Origin: Blasia pusilla | Taxonomy: Eukaryota; Marchantiophyta; Marchantiopsida; Blasiales | Length of the DNA: 64,000 nucleotides | NCBI GenBank assembly: GCA_050084515.1 | Contig: CM114275.1 | Span: 10,478,001-10,542,000 of the forward strand | Direction of reading: 5' to 3' | Part shown: in pieces, positions 1 through 12,651 of the stretch | Numbering within the stretch: the first letter of the stretch is position 1 | How the letters are laid out: each line of letters starts with the position of its first letter | Made by a program: the position numbers and the translations under genes | The notes under the pieces: model-generated | Told to the model about the DNA's origin: nothing | What the model saw: only the letters and a program-made list of their open reading frames with translations | The model's database searches: none

Positions 1-213
1 AGTTCTTAAGCTTTCGACAAGGTGCTCCCTTGAATTTTTCGGCCTGGACTTAGTAAGGAACTGTCCATAAAACTCAAAGGTTTGTGCGCCTTACAAAGTA
101 CCACCCACTTCACCAGTGGAACGAGTTTTTTTACACAATCTAGTTGCGCAATATCTTCTTCAGATCTGAATCCGAAATATTGAGTGTAGTATCACGAGCA
201 TGGACTTACCTGC

Positions 214-1802
214 ATGAGTGTATTCATAGTAAAATATTCCGCACAGAATCATGCATTGTTGATGAAATTCAAAGTCATGCAACTTCTAACCTTTGGACCC
301 AAGTTCATGCCACTTAAATCATATCGAAGGCAATGGACGTTATTGGACCTCATATATATGCAATTCGAGCTATGTATTCAGTCCTTTCTTGTTGTTAGTA
401 CACTATCTACCCAGGTTGGCAAAACCACCGAGTCTACAAACCAGCCAGGTCTTTCAGTGCATATCGCAAAACAACATGATCTATACCATAAGATCCGAGA
501 TCTATTCTGTGGTTTAGTGTTGATCACCGGCCTACCAGGTTGTGGTAAGACATTCTTCACACATTTCATGCATTCATACTAGTTGAGTCACTCTGTTCCC
601 ACCTTGCTCAGTTCTACAAGAGGAATTGTTGCACAACACTACTGTCACTCTTCATTCAACATTTGGTATACCAATAAAGGGCAACTTACCTTCCATTCAT
701 ATAGCCTCAAATTAATACATGCGCTTAAGAGACGCAAAAATTATCGTTATAGATGAGTGTTCCATGCTAACGCTCCGCTTGCTACAGATTGTTGCCCTGA
801 GGTTGCATCAAGTGTCTCCGTCATCTAGCCTTAGCCCTTGGTCGACTAAACTTGTAATCTTATTAGATGATCTTTGCCAATTATCCCTCATATGCCGCCA
901 CATCGAAGGCCCTATTTGTTTTTTTGTCACATTTCTTCCTCACCATTCTACCCTACTATGGAAAAATATACCCTTCCCACGCCAATGAGGCATGCTGATG
1001 ACCGTGAATTCCTAAGATTCTTCTCTCACATATGCAAGGATTTACTGACACATGACTCAATAGATAGTTTTCTTGGTAGGTGCTTTGTTGATGAAAATAT
1101 CGCCTCTGGTCATACAAACAAAGACACTCAAATTATTTGTACACAACAAACCGATGTGCAATTATTCAACCTTACTGCACTTCTCATACTATTTGGCGCA
1201 CTTGAGATCTTCCCAGTACACGTAACCACAGATGCTACTCTTGATCCACACTTTAACGAGTAGATATCCAATACTCACTTTCATGAGTTTCAATTTTTAG
1301 CTCTTGGTTGTACAATATTGCTCACAGCAAACATTGACATCCCAAGTCAAGTTGCGAAAGGTGCACATGCTACCATTCAAGATTGTACGTACAAACAAGA
1401 TGACCTTATTGCTATAATAGTGAGCATCTACTCAAGAGGCGCTACCGTTTGGGTTACCCGAACAAAGTTTGCTACTTTGAGATACCGACCCAACAATAAA
1501 TACCACTAACGTACATTTCCCCTAGTTCTTAGCTACGCCATGACAAGACACAAGAGTCAAGGCCTCACTATCAAAGGAAAGTGCCTACTCAACATCAGAT
1601 CAGCGTTTGCACCTGGAAAACTTATGTAATGCTATCTAGAGTCCAAACCATGTCACAACTACGAATCCTCGATAACCTACTGCATGAGGATTTCAAGGTT
1701 TTGAATCAGCATAGTCATAACGATTGTGGAAGGGTCTTAGAACATGGCAACCAACGATGGTTCACTAAGAAGTTGGGCAAGGAGGTCGGCTATACAAGTT
1801 AG
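214..1802 (+). pseudogene. decayed PIF1/RecD-like DNA helicase (mobile-element type)
   Basis: Helicase motifs appear in order but in several frames. A Walker A motif (LITGLPGCGKTFF) lies near 520-560. A 'TLHSTFGIPI' segment lies near 640-680. A Walker B motif (IIVIDECSML) lies near 740-770. The C-terminal motif VI region (HKSQGLTI, then YVMLSRVQTMSQLRIL) lies near 1550-1670. In PIF1-family helicases these bind and hydrolyse ATP and drive 5'-3' unwinding; Helitron transposons carry such a domain. An in-frame stop follows the 'HIASN' segment near 715, and a frameshift near 1618 separates 'APGKL' from 'YVMLSR', so no intact protein is made. I saw no Rep/HUH nuclease, so Helitron origin is an inference. 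A cellular PIF1 copy cannot be excluded. Confidence 0.75.
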
Positions 1803-2397
1803 CGCCTCAGTTGTGCCAGATATTGTTGGACAATCAAGTGCGCCACCATATTCTGCTCCCATCCTGCTTAGCGATAGTAGTTCGGATGATTACCATAAGC
1901 CTACTCTGGATATGCAAGGTGTTCAGCCAAAATTTGATCAATAAAGCCATCAAGAGACTCACATTTGTACAATAATTTTTGCGGAATAATTATTTTTTTG
2001 GTGTTAGCAGTAAGCTAAACTAACAATAACACCTTCAGGTACCAAAGTCCTACGTTGACTTTGCTAACATGATACTCGATGGCATGTCTACCTTACCCCA
2101 TGAGCCCACTGCTCAACGTGTACCACCAACCAATGCACAACTTTGATATGCAAACAACCTTGGGTTATACCACTCCCACTGGTATGAACGGATCACAAGC
2201 CGCCAGATCAGCCGCATGATAGACCAATGCAAATCGTGGGCAGCTTCATTCAGGGAATTAAGAAAGCATCCACTAGCCATAGGTACTTATTTCACTCAAC
2301 TACTTTTTAGCTATGTTGTTGTATGAGCTTTTTCTGTGCATCTACCTGAATTTCACTGATAATATACTACGCACACAGAGGGATACAAAAGGAAATC

Positions 2398-2778
2398 ATG
2401 GTTCACAAGGGGGTTGACTTCAATGAATCAGAGCTTACACGCCAACAAGGTGCAATACATTATGCAAGATTGATTGGAGGAATAAAGCCCGATCAATTCC
2501 AAGCGCCTTGTGTTATCAAGAAGCTCCCTCTTGAAATGTGGATAAGTCTGTCGTCCGCAAAGGGTGCCCACCTGCTTGACCGTATGAAAACAAGACGGGA
2601 AGCTAGAGAAATTTTTGAGTACCCATTTGATGCAACTCACAATGTACCTTCGCTACATTCAGCTTTGTCTTCACAGTATACAAATGATGTCCTACCTGTT
2701 CATCATCTCCAGCCTCATTTTTACAACAACAACACCTCATACGAGGGTCCAAAATTCCCGAAATCGCCCAATAAATGA
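2398..2778 (+). CDS. unrecognised ORF, 126 codons
   Basis: An open frame downstream of the helicase remnant, mildly charged, with no motif I recognise. The stretch from 1803 to 3474 otherwise shows no recognisable coding sequence. It may be an exon of the mobile element that held the helicase, or chance. There is no signal peptide or membrane segment. Confidence 0.2.
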   Translation: MVHKGVDFNESELTRQQGAIHYARLIGGIKPDQFQAPCVIKKLPLEMWISLSSAKGAHLLDRMKTRREAREIFEYPFDATHNVPSLHSALSSQYTNDVLPVHHLQPHFYNNNTSYEGPKFPKSPNK

Positions 2779-3474
2779 AAGTGCCTTTGACAGTTATATG
2801 GCCATGTAAGTGTAAATTGTAAAGGTGATTTGGCTTATCGCCTCTATGCTCTTCCTCTTGATATACTTACTTTCGCTTTGATTCTCATCTGTTTATTGTA
2901 TTTCATTGTTTGTACCAGGTATGTAACTTCAGCAAGAAGACTTCACAAAATCCTCACTAGTGTTGAATCTTGCTTGCTTTTTGCTACGCTTTCTTGAGAG
3001 AAAGATCCTCTCTCTCCATGCATTCAGATCGTGAAATTTTCAAGCTCAAGTTCTTGAGTCATTTTGGATGTCGTTACACACCTAGGCACTATCTCAAACT
3101 GATTTTGCATTATCTGCACACCTACATGGTGTCCAAATTTTGCTACCCAATTTCGGTCATATTTTGGGGCATGTGTGTAATCTGATTTGCAGTGGTTGTT
3201 CCTGAATGCTGAGCCCGTCTCCAGCCTTGGCAACTTATGTGCAAACTGATGTTCATTTTAATGAATAAAAACTCCGTTGTCATTGTTTTGTTTAATTGTG
3301 TGCACTTTCCTTTTACAAGTACGTTATTTGTCTGTCTTGAGTCTTTACTGCCTCACCTTTTCTATACAAAAATGCACGACTGGTGTTTAATCACATGTAC
3401 ATAAGATGTATAGCTTCTATTTGACACATGTTTGAGTTTAGCAACATATAAACATTTTCCATGTTACGTCCCAC

Positions 3475-3789
3475 TTGTCTTGTGATGTTGTTTTAGAGCA
3501 ACAAACTTCAGGCGGAAGCCAAACAAGTACTTGCCGTACTCCTGTGTCGCACTACAATGCAACTTGCAACAAACGACGAAAGCGACGTCGGTCAATCAAC
3601 ACAGAGGTGGAGTTTCCAACCATGGGCGACGTTGTATACTGCAGCGATAGTATCCACGTGTCATTATTTGATGTTGCACTGAAGAACCTAGGCATTGTTC
3701 AAGATTTTATGGATGAATATGAGGAACAAAATGATACTCTATGCATTGTAATGCATTCGGTAGCCGATGACGACAAGTACAATGTATAG
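3475..3789 (+). CDS. hypothetical protein with basic nuclear-localisation-like cluster
   Basis: A 104-codon frame with a basic cluster (KRRKRRR, about residues 33-39) and an acidic C-terminal half. The basic run could act as a nuclear localisation signal, which would fit a DNA-associated transposon protein, but that is inference. I recognise no domain. It ends at a stop about 240 bases before the LTR-like element at 4030. It could be a remnant of the same mobile element as the helicase upstream. Confidence 0.25.
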   Translation: MSCDVVLEQQTSGGSQTSTCRTPVSHYNATCNKRRKRRRSINTEVEFPTMGDVVYCSDSIHVSLFDVALKNLGIVQDFMDEYEEQNDTLCIVMHSVADDDKYNV

Positions 3790-4029
3790 AAACTTCTTGA
3801 TGTGTAGTACCAAGTAAAGTTGGTTCAAGAAAAGCTACTCCTACTTCAGAAACATTGCCTAGACAACTATAGTTGTGATTCCTGCCTCCAAAGCTTTATT
3901 TCAGATTTTTAGGGCTTGTGTGACGGCAAGAAGCCTGGTCCTATGTAAAAATATACTTTCAACACTGTTGCTCATGCGACAATTAGCTCTCCTTTACTTA
4001 TGTAGACTTATGCATACGTACATAATTGT

Positions 4030-4644
4030 TGTCGTGTGCATACACATCGCTACATAACAAGCATCGTTGTCAACGAACATACACACAAACACGCAAAATC
4101 CCATGCTAGCTCATGGCATCCAAACAACGAAACGAGAAGTACCAAAATATCTCCAATAAATTGAGTGGATCTCTCTCCATTGTGTGCACTCTCTCTTGTG
4201 TCAAACCAAACCCACTCTCCTAATGAGAGGCTTGGTTTACACACACAAGGCAAGGAGGACCATAGCTCCGCCGCCTCATGCCAAGAAGTTTAAGAAAGAG
4301 CGAACAAGCTCTCAAGCTTGCTCTCTTGGAGGTAAACCCCCTTCCCTCTCCCAAGCTCTCTCCTTGATAACCTATACTCGCAGGTCATCTCATTGGCTCT
4401 TGACCTATTGTAGCGGATTAAGGGCCACTTCCCAAAGTGGGGAGTCAACTATAATCCTAATGGAAACTTATATGAAATAGTAAGAGTATTTATATGGCTC
4501 CAAATGAGCCAAAACGAAGGGGAAACGTGCTCTCTCAGGTTACCCGGGGCCTCAACACGTCATCCTCGACCTTCTCATGCTGTACTCCGGAATCTCCGAA
4601 GGCACTCTACTAGATCTCACTGATCTATCCTAAAAGTCGTGACA
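4030..4644 (-). repeat. stand-alone LTR-like element related to gypsy element 2
   Basis: A 615-bp non-coding element starting TGTCGTG and ending GTGACA, flanked by an exact 4-bp duplication TTGT (4026-4029 and 4645-4648). Its first ~130 bases match the left end of element 2 (38789-38906). Its last ~447 bases match the right end of element 2 (49495-49938) almost base for base over long runs. It is either a solo LTR or an internal-deletion derivative in which the two ends were joined. It contains no ORF of note. Orientation follows the TATA-like box on the minus strand. Confidence 0.8.
4487..4494 (-). promoter_or_regulatory. TATA-like box in LTR-like element
   Basis: The minus strand reads TATAAATA inside the part shared with the right end of element 2, where a TATATA run occupies the same position. 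This is the expected place for a U3 promoter transcribing leftward. Confidence 0.4.
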
Positions 4645-5595
4645 TTGTCTATTCTTCTCTAAATTTGTGGCTGTCGAGTATGTCTTGAGGTTCACAAACT
4701 TTAGATATTTGTGGCTACAACCACCATGTTGTCTTCCATGTGTTTTTGAGAATGAGCTTGCCTACATAATATGAAGCGTTTACGACTCATATGATGTTTT
4801 ATTATAACACAACTTGATGTGTATCAATCAGCTCTGTTTGTTTGCTTTGGTTTTACTTTGAGATCTGCTTACTTTACTTGCAGCCTTTCATTTCATAGAA
4901 ACCACTTGCACACATTCCACTTTATACACACACTTAACAAGCAGTTTGCAATCATCATCTTACTGAACTTAATTGTTGGCATTCATATGTCATCATGTAT
5001 TAGCTATGTTTATTAACAATAGATTGTATTTTTATAACAAAGCTTGCTCAATGGTTACATTGCACAGTGTGTAGTGCACTCGGGAACACAATCTACATTA
5101 AAAAGTTCCCAATCAAGCAATGCAGTTAGCTATTACGGTTCCACATCGTGCTATAGGATTTAAATTCTGAATACCGGCTTACCCTTACGCCATTCGAACC
5201 TTCCATCTTTCAATCGACTTGCAACATTAGTCAAACTACCTATCATATTAATGGTTTGACTAATGCGCTTTCGGTCACTACCCGGTACAACAAATTTTAT
5301 TGCGCGACGATTCTTCACATAACAACTTTATACCACTTCCCATCAACTCTTCTGCCTATCCTCGCTTACTTGCCCTCCGATATTAAAACAAACGGGGGGC
5401 CGCATACTTGTTGAATCCTAGTAGATGGATAGAAAGAAGGAATTTGAGTGTAAGAGACTTTTTATTTGTTAATTGTTAATTGATACTTTGATTATTTTCT
5501 ATTTGAATGGTTGATCCTAAGTCATAAGAAGGTGAGATATTTCTAAAAATAACCAAAAATTTTGAGTTTTGTATTTTAATTCATATTTGATGGTA

Positions 5596-5985
5596 AAAAA
5601 ATGAATTTTAATGGAGAAGGACTATATGTTGTTTAAATTTTATGGAAAGGTACAATTATTTAGGGGATTGGGTATCATTTAAATTTTAATTGAGGATCGG
5701 AATTTCATTATTCTTCTAAGATTTCCAAAAATAAAATAAAATTTAAATGAATATTTCAATTAATTTTAAAAATCATCATGATAATGCACATATGATATTT
5801 TGAGAAAGGAAAATGAATTTAAATGGAAAAGGAAATTATTTCATTAATTAAAATAAATTAAGAAATTATTAAGTGAATGTTATTTTGGTGGGAAGAGTGG
5901 AAGGGGAAAAGTAGATGTTGTTTGAACTTTTACGGAGAACTAAAATTATTCAAGAGAGTTGGGTATTATTTATAGGTTAAATATT
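5596..5985. repeat. dispersed AT-rich repeat, copy 1
   Basis: Phrases such as 'gggaagagtggaagggg', 'ttgtttgaacttt' and 'gagttgggtat' recur in the same order at 31075-31290 with substitutions. A partial internal repetition of the same phrases occurs between 5596-5710 and 5810-5985. The type is unknown. Confidence 0.5.
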
Positions 5986-8900
5986 TTAGTCATTTTTAAA
6001 GATTTCAAAAAGTGGAAATAATACTTCAATTTTAAAACTAAAACTAGTTTGCTAACTAGTATAATTAAAACAAAATGGGGTTTGAAGAATCCTTCCTTCC
6101 GTGTTAGCACTTGGATTTTTTGCCCTCCTCTAGTTTTGAAACATGTTATGTGTAACGGAATTATTAAAATAACATACCATAGACTTAACAAATGTTTTTT
6201 CCTTCACAATGATTTTTACTTATGCATAGCACGGGCACTATGCTAATCTCTTATAATTAAAGATTAAAATAAGAGCCCACCCCTCTATAAAGATTGAAAT
6301 AATGTCTCATTTCTTCCTAAAAAGAATATACATTATTCATTAATTAAACAACTACCCTTCTTCAAAAATTGCAAGCCAATGTTAAAGTTACAATTATATG
6401 TTTGTAATTATTTTGTCACATCGTCTCATTATTTTTTCTTCTTATGCTTATTGGGTTGACCATAATGGTATTCATTTCATCTTTATAAGGTTACATAGAA
6501 TTGTCCACAAGGAGAGAAAAAAATCCTAGTATATGTCCATCTTATAGAATGTTTCACTTTTTGATTTATTTAGGGTTATGACACATATGGATCTTGTAGG
6601 AAATTGAAATTCCTTCAAACCAAATGGAGAATCCGAGTTCAATCTAATTCATGGAATAAAAATTTAATACCCAATGTTATTCCATATCATGATCTCAATA
6701 TTTATGAGAGTGGGGATATCCGTGAACCACTGGTTGAATATTGCTTGCTTGGCCTTTGGAACCATTCATGTCTCTCAAAAAAATGATTGGAATATTAATT
6801 TTCAAGATAAGACAATATGGATTCAACAACTTGGTAGGGTAAATATGACTCATCCCATTATTGGGAATATATTCACAACTTAAGTAGGTATCCTCTTGTA
6901 AATGAACATGTAGATAGTCTATTTAAGAATGTGCTAATTCTAATGCAAAATATATAAAGTCATTTAATGAAAAAATTGAATGATTCTCACTTCTCCATTA
7001 CATGCGGATATTACTTGAGCATTAACTTTATCATCATCTTTGTTTTTTGGAATCAAAATAGTATATCCCTCAAAAAGACATTGCATTGAATCTTTTTGAA
7101 TCATCCTAATCTATAGTGTTAATGAGGTTACTTATATTTTTGTCGTAATAGACCATGTATAATTGGACTTTAGTAACATCTTCTTCCAGATCAAGATGAA
7201 TGTGTTCCCAACCTTCTCCTAGCTTCAATGACCAATTTGCAAAATCTTGATGGTAAAGGCACGTCATAACGTTGTATTTTATCAACGACATCCTCAATCA
7301 AAAGATGTGTTGTCATGGGACTTTTACTCCATAAGTCTATATTTCCTATCCGATTTAATTTTTTATATTTATAGAATGTATTACACATCAATCAAATAAA
7401 ATCCCCCTATGTCTTGTAACTTTTTTATATCATCTATATCTTTATCTACCATTGCCCCCACCCTTCTATTCAAAAAATGAAAGTTTGAATCTTTCCAGAT
7501 CCCCCCTTCCCCACCCTTTCCTAAAAGTCCAAAAAACTTGGAGGTTGGACTCCCCTCTCGTGACATGAAAGGAAAGTAGTACAAGTCTAATTAAGAGGCT
7601 AATTTCTTCCAAGGCCTTCTTCCACACAATTAACACAACTTGGATAATCTCATAAACTTTGTGTGTAAGAGCACAAAACAACAAAGACATAGTGGATCAA
7701 GTGAGGTAAGTGTCTCTATTGACAACATACAATACAACTCCATATGCACCTATTAGTTTGAGAACATACACAACAAATAAGTTCCCAAAAAGTAAGTAAG
7801 TATTAGACCCAAAAACATTCATGCTAACGTGCACCATTCATCCATTTTAATTAGTCCTTGCCTTTTTGTAATATGTTGAAAAGGTTCAAAATGCAATGGG
7901 TATTCCAAAAGAAATTGTACAAAGAGCTAACATCTTTACATTAGACCTTCTAAGGCCAATTATGGTCGAGTCCATAAAATAAACATGATGGGTAGGGATA
8001 TCTACTAAGAGTGGTGAATGTATGGATTGTGGGCGGGGCATATACCTATATGGGATGCCTTATTGGGACGTTTTGTTGCCAATGCTAATATAAAGGTGAT
8101 ATAGATAAGCTTAGTGGATTGCAACACCTATTCCATTCCATGTGTATTGGATTGTATGAGGGTGTACATGCATATGACGGCTTCATAGACATTTTCAATT
8201 TTTTAGGGAGTTGACTTTATGAGAGTGAAAGCAAGAGTTAATTATGCATGAGGGCACGAAAGTCATCAACGTGTCCTTTAAGGGATTCGAGAGTAGGATT
8301 GTTGAGAATAGTTATGGATAATTCAAACGGAATGGAGTGAGGTACAACAAGTTTGTATACAAGGAACCCTTGTAGTGCCTAGACCAAAAGCTAGAGTGAG
8401 TTCCCAAGCTCACCTGAAGGGTGCACTAATGGCACCATACTTCACTTGTGGGAGATGGGAGACCATAATAGGAGGTTGGTCCTCCAATAATTTTTGGGTG
8501 CAATTGGCATCTTAGAACTACATGATTTACTCACAAATTAATAAATTATGGGCCATGGTTCGATGTCCACGGGCCACAAGCTAGGCACACGGGAGAAAGG
8601 AATCATTAATTCCACGGAGTACAATGTTTCTTTACTTGGATGGTTCACCAAGGGACGATTACCAAAAGTTATAAACTTTGCATCTGATTGCAATTAAGGC
8701 ATGGAGGATGTACTATTGTAAAAAACATACGGATGTGACCAATCCTATGGTGTAGTCCGAAGTGGACATGGAGGCCAACTTATAATGCTCATATGGAGGG
8801 TTGTGATGTGTTGTTAATCACATGGCAGCATGAGCTAGTCGATCTACATTGCCTATGTTCATCTCGCTTGTGAAAGTTTGGGAAGCTAAAGGAAGCAATA

Positions 8901-9109
8901 GATGTGGCTAATTAATTGGTATTTGATGATTCAAGTCTTGAGAAATGAGACAAGAAGGTCATGTTTATGAAGTTAGGAGCATCATTTGGTTGTCCGTTAA
9001 GAGGAAACTCATAGAGCTAAAGTTGCACCAAGAACAAGAGCCAAAGAGGCTCAAAAGCAATCAATCTTTGAGTTACCAATAAGGGATGATCTTGAGTGAA
9101 CCAAGCACC

Positions 9110-9175
9110 AAAGTGCATTATGTGGGAGGTTATGGGGATCACTCCAATCATGAGTGTGCCCTAAAAGATAAGGGG
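9110..9175 (+). pseudogene. possible degenerate gag zinc knuckle
   Basis: Translation of this stretch gives 'HYVGGYGDHSNHECALKDK', reminiscent of a retroelement CCHC knuckle in which the first two Cys are changed while His and the last Cys remain. Flanking frames are heavily stopped. This is pattern resemblance only. Confidence 0.25.
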
Positions 9176-11592
9176 GAAATGCTGAGAGAAATATATCATG
9201 GTTGCATTGCATGAATTTCATCACTAAACCATATCAAAATGTTGAATAAGTTCGAGGATCCAACAACTTTAAGTCTGATTGATTGGTAATCTTTAGAAAA
9301 GGAGTCAAGGGAAGGCGATGAATCTTCAAAGGAGCTCATGAGGGAGTGAAATGAAATTCAAATTCTTATAGAAGTACAAATTGCAAAAGACTATGCATTG
9401 GGTTTTCTTGACAGAGGAGCAACTTGCAACTTTTGGGGCCCCGATACATTCACTACTACATTTAGAACATCTTTGTAAGTTGTAGTAGCCGCGTGGAAGC
9501 TGCATTGGAATCGCACAAGAGTTGCAATACATCCTCGAGTTTTCTAGTGCTAGATTTGCAAAGGTCTTGCAAGACAATGTATTTGACCCTCATTTGTTCG
9601 ATCCAACAAATTGTTTTGGTACACTGGGAATACAATCATAATAACTTGGAATTTGGTTGTACAATAGCTACAAGGCAATCATAACAAACTCACATCAGAC
9701 TTGCAAAGTACGGATTCCTTGCAAATGTGACTCCCAATGAACCCGAGAAATTTGTAAATTCCAAAATATAGATCTTTTTTGAAATTTGTTAAATTTTCCA
9801 AAAATGCATTTTCAAAATGAAATTCCAAACATAGTTAAGGTATAAGTATATAATTAGACCAAAATGTTGGGATAAAAAAATGGCTAAATAAACATGAAAA
9901 TTTGTGCATCAATGACATTTGTGTCACAAATTTTGTCTACGTTGGTGGTGTGCACCTAATGTGCAATGCACGTAAGGTTGCTTTGCATATGTAGAATATT
10001 CAACTCCAAAAGAAGTCTCTACATACATCATAATGCCACACTATGCCCCAAATAAGTAAGCTTGAGATGCACATGCTAGTCAAGATCCATATGAAAGGAG
10101 TTTCTATCTTAGTGAGAACATTAAGACGTAATCTATATTAGTTAGTTGTGAGATTACGGAGATGGAAGAGTAATCCGATGAAAGAAAGGTCAAGATGGGG
10201 AAAAACATGGAGATCAAACTTAGAGAGACCCATATGCCACAAATTAGGTAGTGGGCTAAAACTACTCAAGACAAATGTGCACCTTAAGACAAATCTTAAG
10301 TGAAAGGGGCGGAATCGCTTATGGGAACTCTAAAAAAACTAATAAAGGTGGCAAGCCTTGAGGTTAGTCTAAGTTGAGGGTGACTATCTTGAGAGTCGAG
10401 AAAAGTCCAGATGGGCATTGATGCCATGGGACTAGTAACAAGATGCGAGTGGCAACAAGACCAACCACATGCGATACATTAAGTTAGAAATCATGATGGG
10501 GGATTAGCCATGAGTTTCGTAGAACTCGAGGCAAGACGTAAATGCAAGCTTGGTGAGTGAAACAAGAGCAAGGATCTTGTGACTCACCAAAGTCATCTTG
10601 AAGTCCAACTAGCCAAATGCAGATTTTATAATCTCAATGCATGTTTGGGTTGAAGGCCACAAGTAGTATCTTGAGATGGGTACTTATGATGGGTGATGAT
10701 TGGAAAACTCCATAAGCGTCTGTAGGAAAAAGGGGGTGTTTCTCCTCCCTACCCCTTCATTTTCTTTATCAAAGATATGACCATGTTTCATTTGATTCGT
10801 CGATGCCCGTACCATGCACAGATTCTAGTGCTCCCTAATAATGAATCCCCCTTCTTGCACTTGATTTCTCTACATTAGCTAAATGGGACTAACTAATTAG
10901 AGGAAATAAATGTTATAATAGGAGTCATTCCAAAGGATATGTCATGATCCCCATGACCAAACGTGTGCCAACATAAACATCAAAACTCTAGTGAGATCAC
11001 ACTAGGATGGAAACGATTTGGAGTCCAATGAGTGAGATATAAGTTGCACAAGCGAGACGTGAGCCTTGATGGGTGTGTCAAATAATGGGGGTTGTGACCC
11101 AACAGAAGAAAATCAAGGGTCAAGCGAAACTTGAAAAGAGATAAAGTCTTGGAAGAGTTGGGTGCCAAGTGGACTACAACCTAGTTTGGAACTTGATTGA
11201 GCATTTGGGGATTCTCCATATTCTAGGTCATAACAACTAATACCAAGATGCATTTGGGATGAAGAAGGTGGTGTCGGAAAGTTCATGAGAAGACAATTCC
11301 GACCCACTAAAAATTCAAAAAAATGCATGAGTAGATATGTAGAAATTATCCCCAAATTATCAGAATTTAGGCTGGGTTGTCATGTGCATACATATCGTTA
11401 CACAACATACATCGCTGGTCACATCTACACCACACAACACCGATCTTCCCCACACATGGGTCAATCCACACATGTACAAAAATTAACTCATACATATACA
11501 TGGAGATCACACAACCACCACCCCTAGCTGGCAGTTGGATCCCCCCAACTCCAGATAGAAAATATCACATCTCTCTGACATGACCTACTACC

Positions 11593-11737
11593 CTATACAC
11601 ATCTCGGACACATCCATCGTCCCGTGAGAACCACATCAAGAAGGGGGGGTGGTCAGACATGACATATGCCACCCTCGAGAACAACCATCACATACCAACA
11701 TGCTGGTTGCACCCCTCGCAGATCCGCACAACATACA
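11593..11737 (-). pseudogene. PHD zinc finger at C-terminus of integrase (element 1)
   Basis: The minus strand encodes CMLCGSARGATSML, then VCDGCSRGWHMSC, then after a one-base shift in a C run GRWMCPRCV and a stop (11593-11595). Spacing is C-x2-C, C-x2-C, four residues to His, x2-Cys, then W-x-C-x2-C. This is the C4HC3 signature of PHD fingers, which read histone H3 tails. It is the last domain of the polyprotein. The frameshift lies in the seven-C tract near 11645-11652. The only other zinc-finger class I considered, RING, lacks the conserved W two residues before the last Cys pair. Confidence 0.85.
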
Positions 11738-12650
11738 CCTCAAGCTTGTAGGTACCATTGCCAAGCTTGGATCCACCGTCCCATCTACGTTCAGAAGATA
11801 TCATGGCGCACAATTGCGCACATGATCCTTCCAAACCATACCATCCCGTCCCTCCAACATGAGGACTCCGATCGGTAATACCTCGCGCACACGTAGGATC
11901 ATGCGCCCTGCAGTGACATCTAGCGTCGTGGGTGCCGCCTGCTATAATTACACGTAATCTCCAGGATGAAACCTCCTAATCCCTTGACGATAACCTCCTC
12001 CACGAATGTTTGCGTACCTCAATGTATCTCTATGTTGAGCAATAGCTAAGTTCTCAAAGGCCATAGGCATAACTCTACGAAAAACCTCCGCCCTTTGAGA
12101 ACATGCTTATACCCACACATCTGGATCATCAAGATCTAACACCTCCGCCATGTCACGTCGAATCGCTGCAGGTAAATCTGGCTCTCTCCCAAAGAGCAAA
12201 AAGCACGGTGAAAATGACGCCAAGGATGCGTGCGACTAAAGCGATAACCCATAGCCAACCATGGCAACTGTAGGTCCCGCTCCCTCAACTGTCCCCAGTG
12301 CAAGCCATACTTGCGCAAACCTCTCTTCACCGTATGTACCACTCTCTCTGCCAACCCATCCGCCTCAGGATGATCTCTGGACGTGGTGCGGTGATCTATC
12401 AGCGCCTGATCACACAAGGCTTGAAACTCTCCCCTGAACTCGGTACCCTGGTCAGTCAACACCTCCACTGGTGAACCAAAGTGACTAAGCACACGATCTA
12501 GAAATGCATAAGCTGTTCCCTTGCTCGCCTTGTCTGGTAGTGCCACCAACTCTATCCACTTGGAGAAATGCTCCACCATGGCCAACACGTACCTATGATG
12601 ACGCCTTGTCAATGGAAAAGGTCTCGCAAAGTCTAAACTTCACCGATAAC
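11738..12650 (-). pseudogene. Ty3/gypsy integrase catalytic core and C-terminal region (element 1)
   Basis: The core carries SLDFARPF (first Asp region, near 12640), then EHFSKWIEL, VLTDQGTEF (second Asp) and DHPEADGLAE (Glu of the DDE triad). Downstream the frame continues as 'FENLAIAQHRDTLRYA' and a 'GDYV' motif, a post-core region that usually precedes a chromodomain in plant chromoviruses; here a PHD finger follows. A TGA stands just before SLDFARPF where Trp is expected, and further stops follow 'GDYV', so it is inactive. Integrase would insert the cDNA into chromosomal DNA. Confidence 0.9.
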
Positions 12651-12651
12651 C

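Larger units (their letters stand above)
4645..11377. other. AT-rich spacer with decayed repeats
   Basis: No intact gene is visible. Frames are short and stop-rich. A dispersed AT-rich repeat (5596-5985) and a possible degenerate gag zinc knuckle (about 9110-9175) are listed separately. The 8.0-10.7 kb part is less AT-rich and looks like an old retroelement worn beyond recognition. I see no tRNA or rRNA. Confidence 0.6.

Noticed and set aside
214-1802. Full Helitron with Rep/HUH nuclease
   Set aside because: Only helicase motifs are visible; no HUH motif was found upstream within the window.
11593-11737. Chromodomain at the integrase C-terminus
   Set aside because: No chromodomain aromatic pattern is visible; the Cys/His spacing fits a PHD finger.
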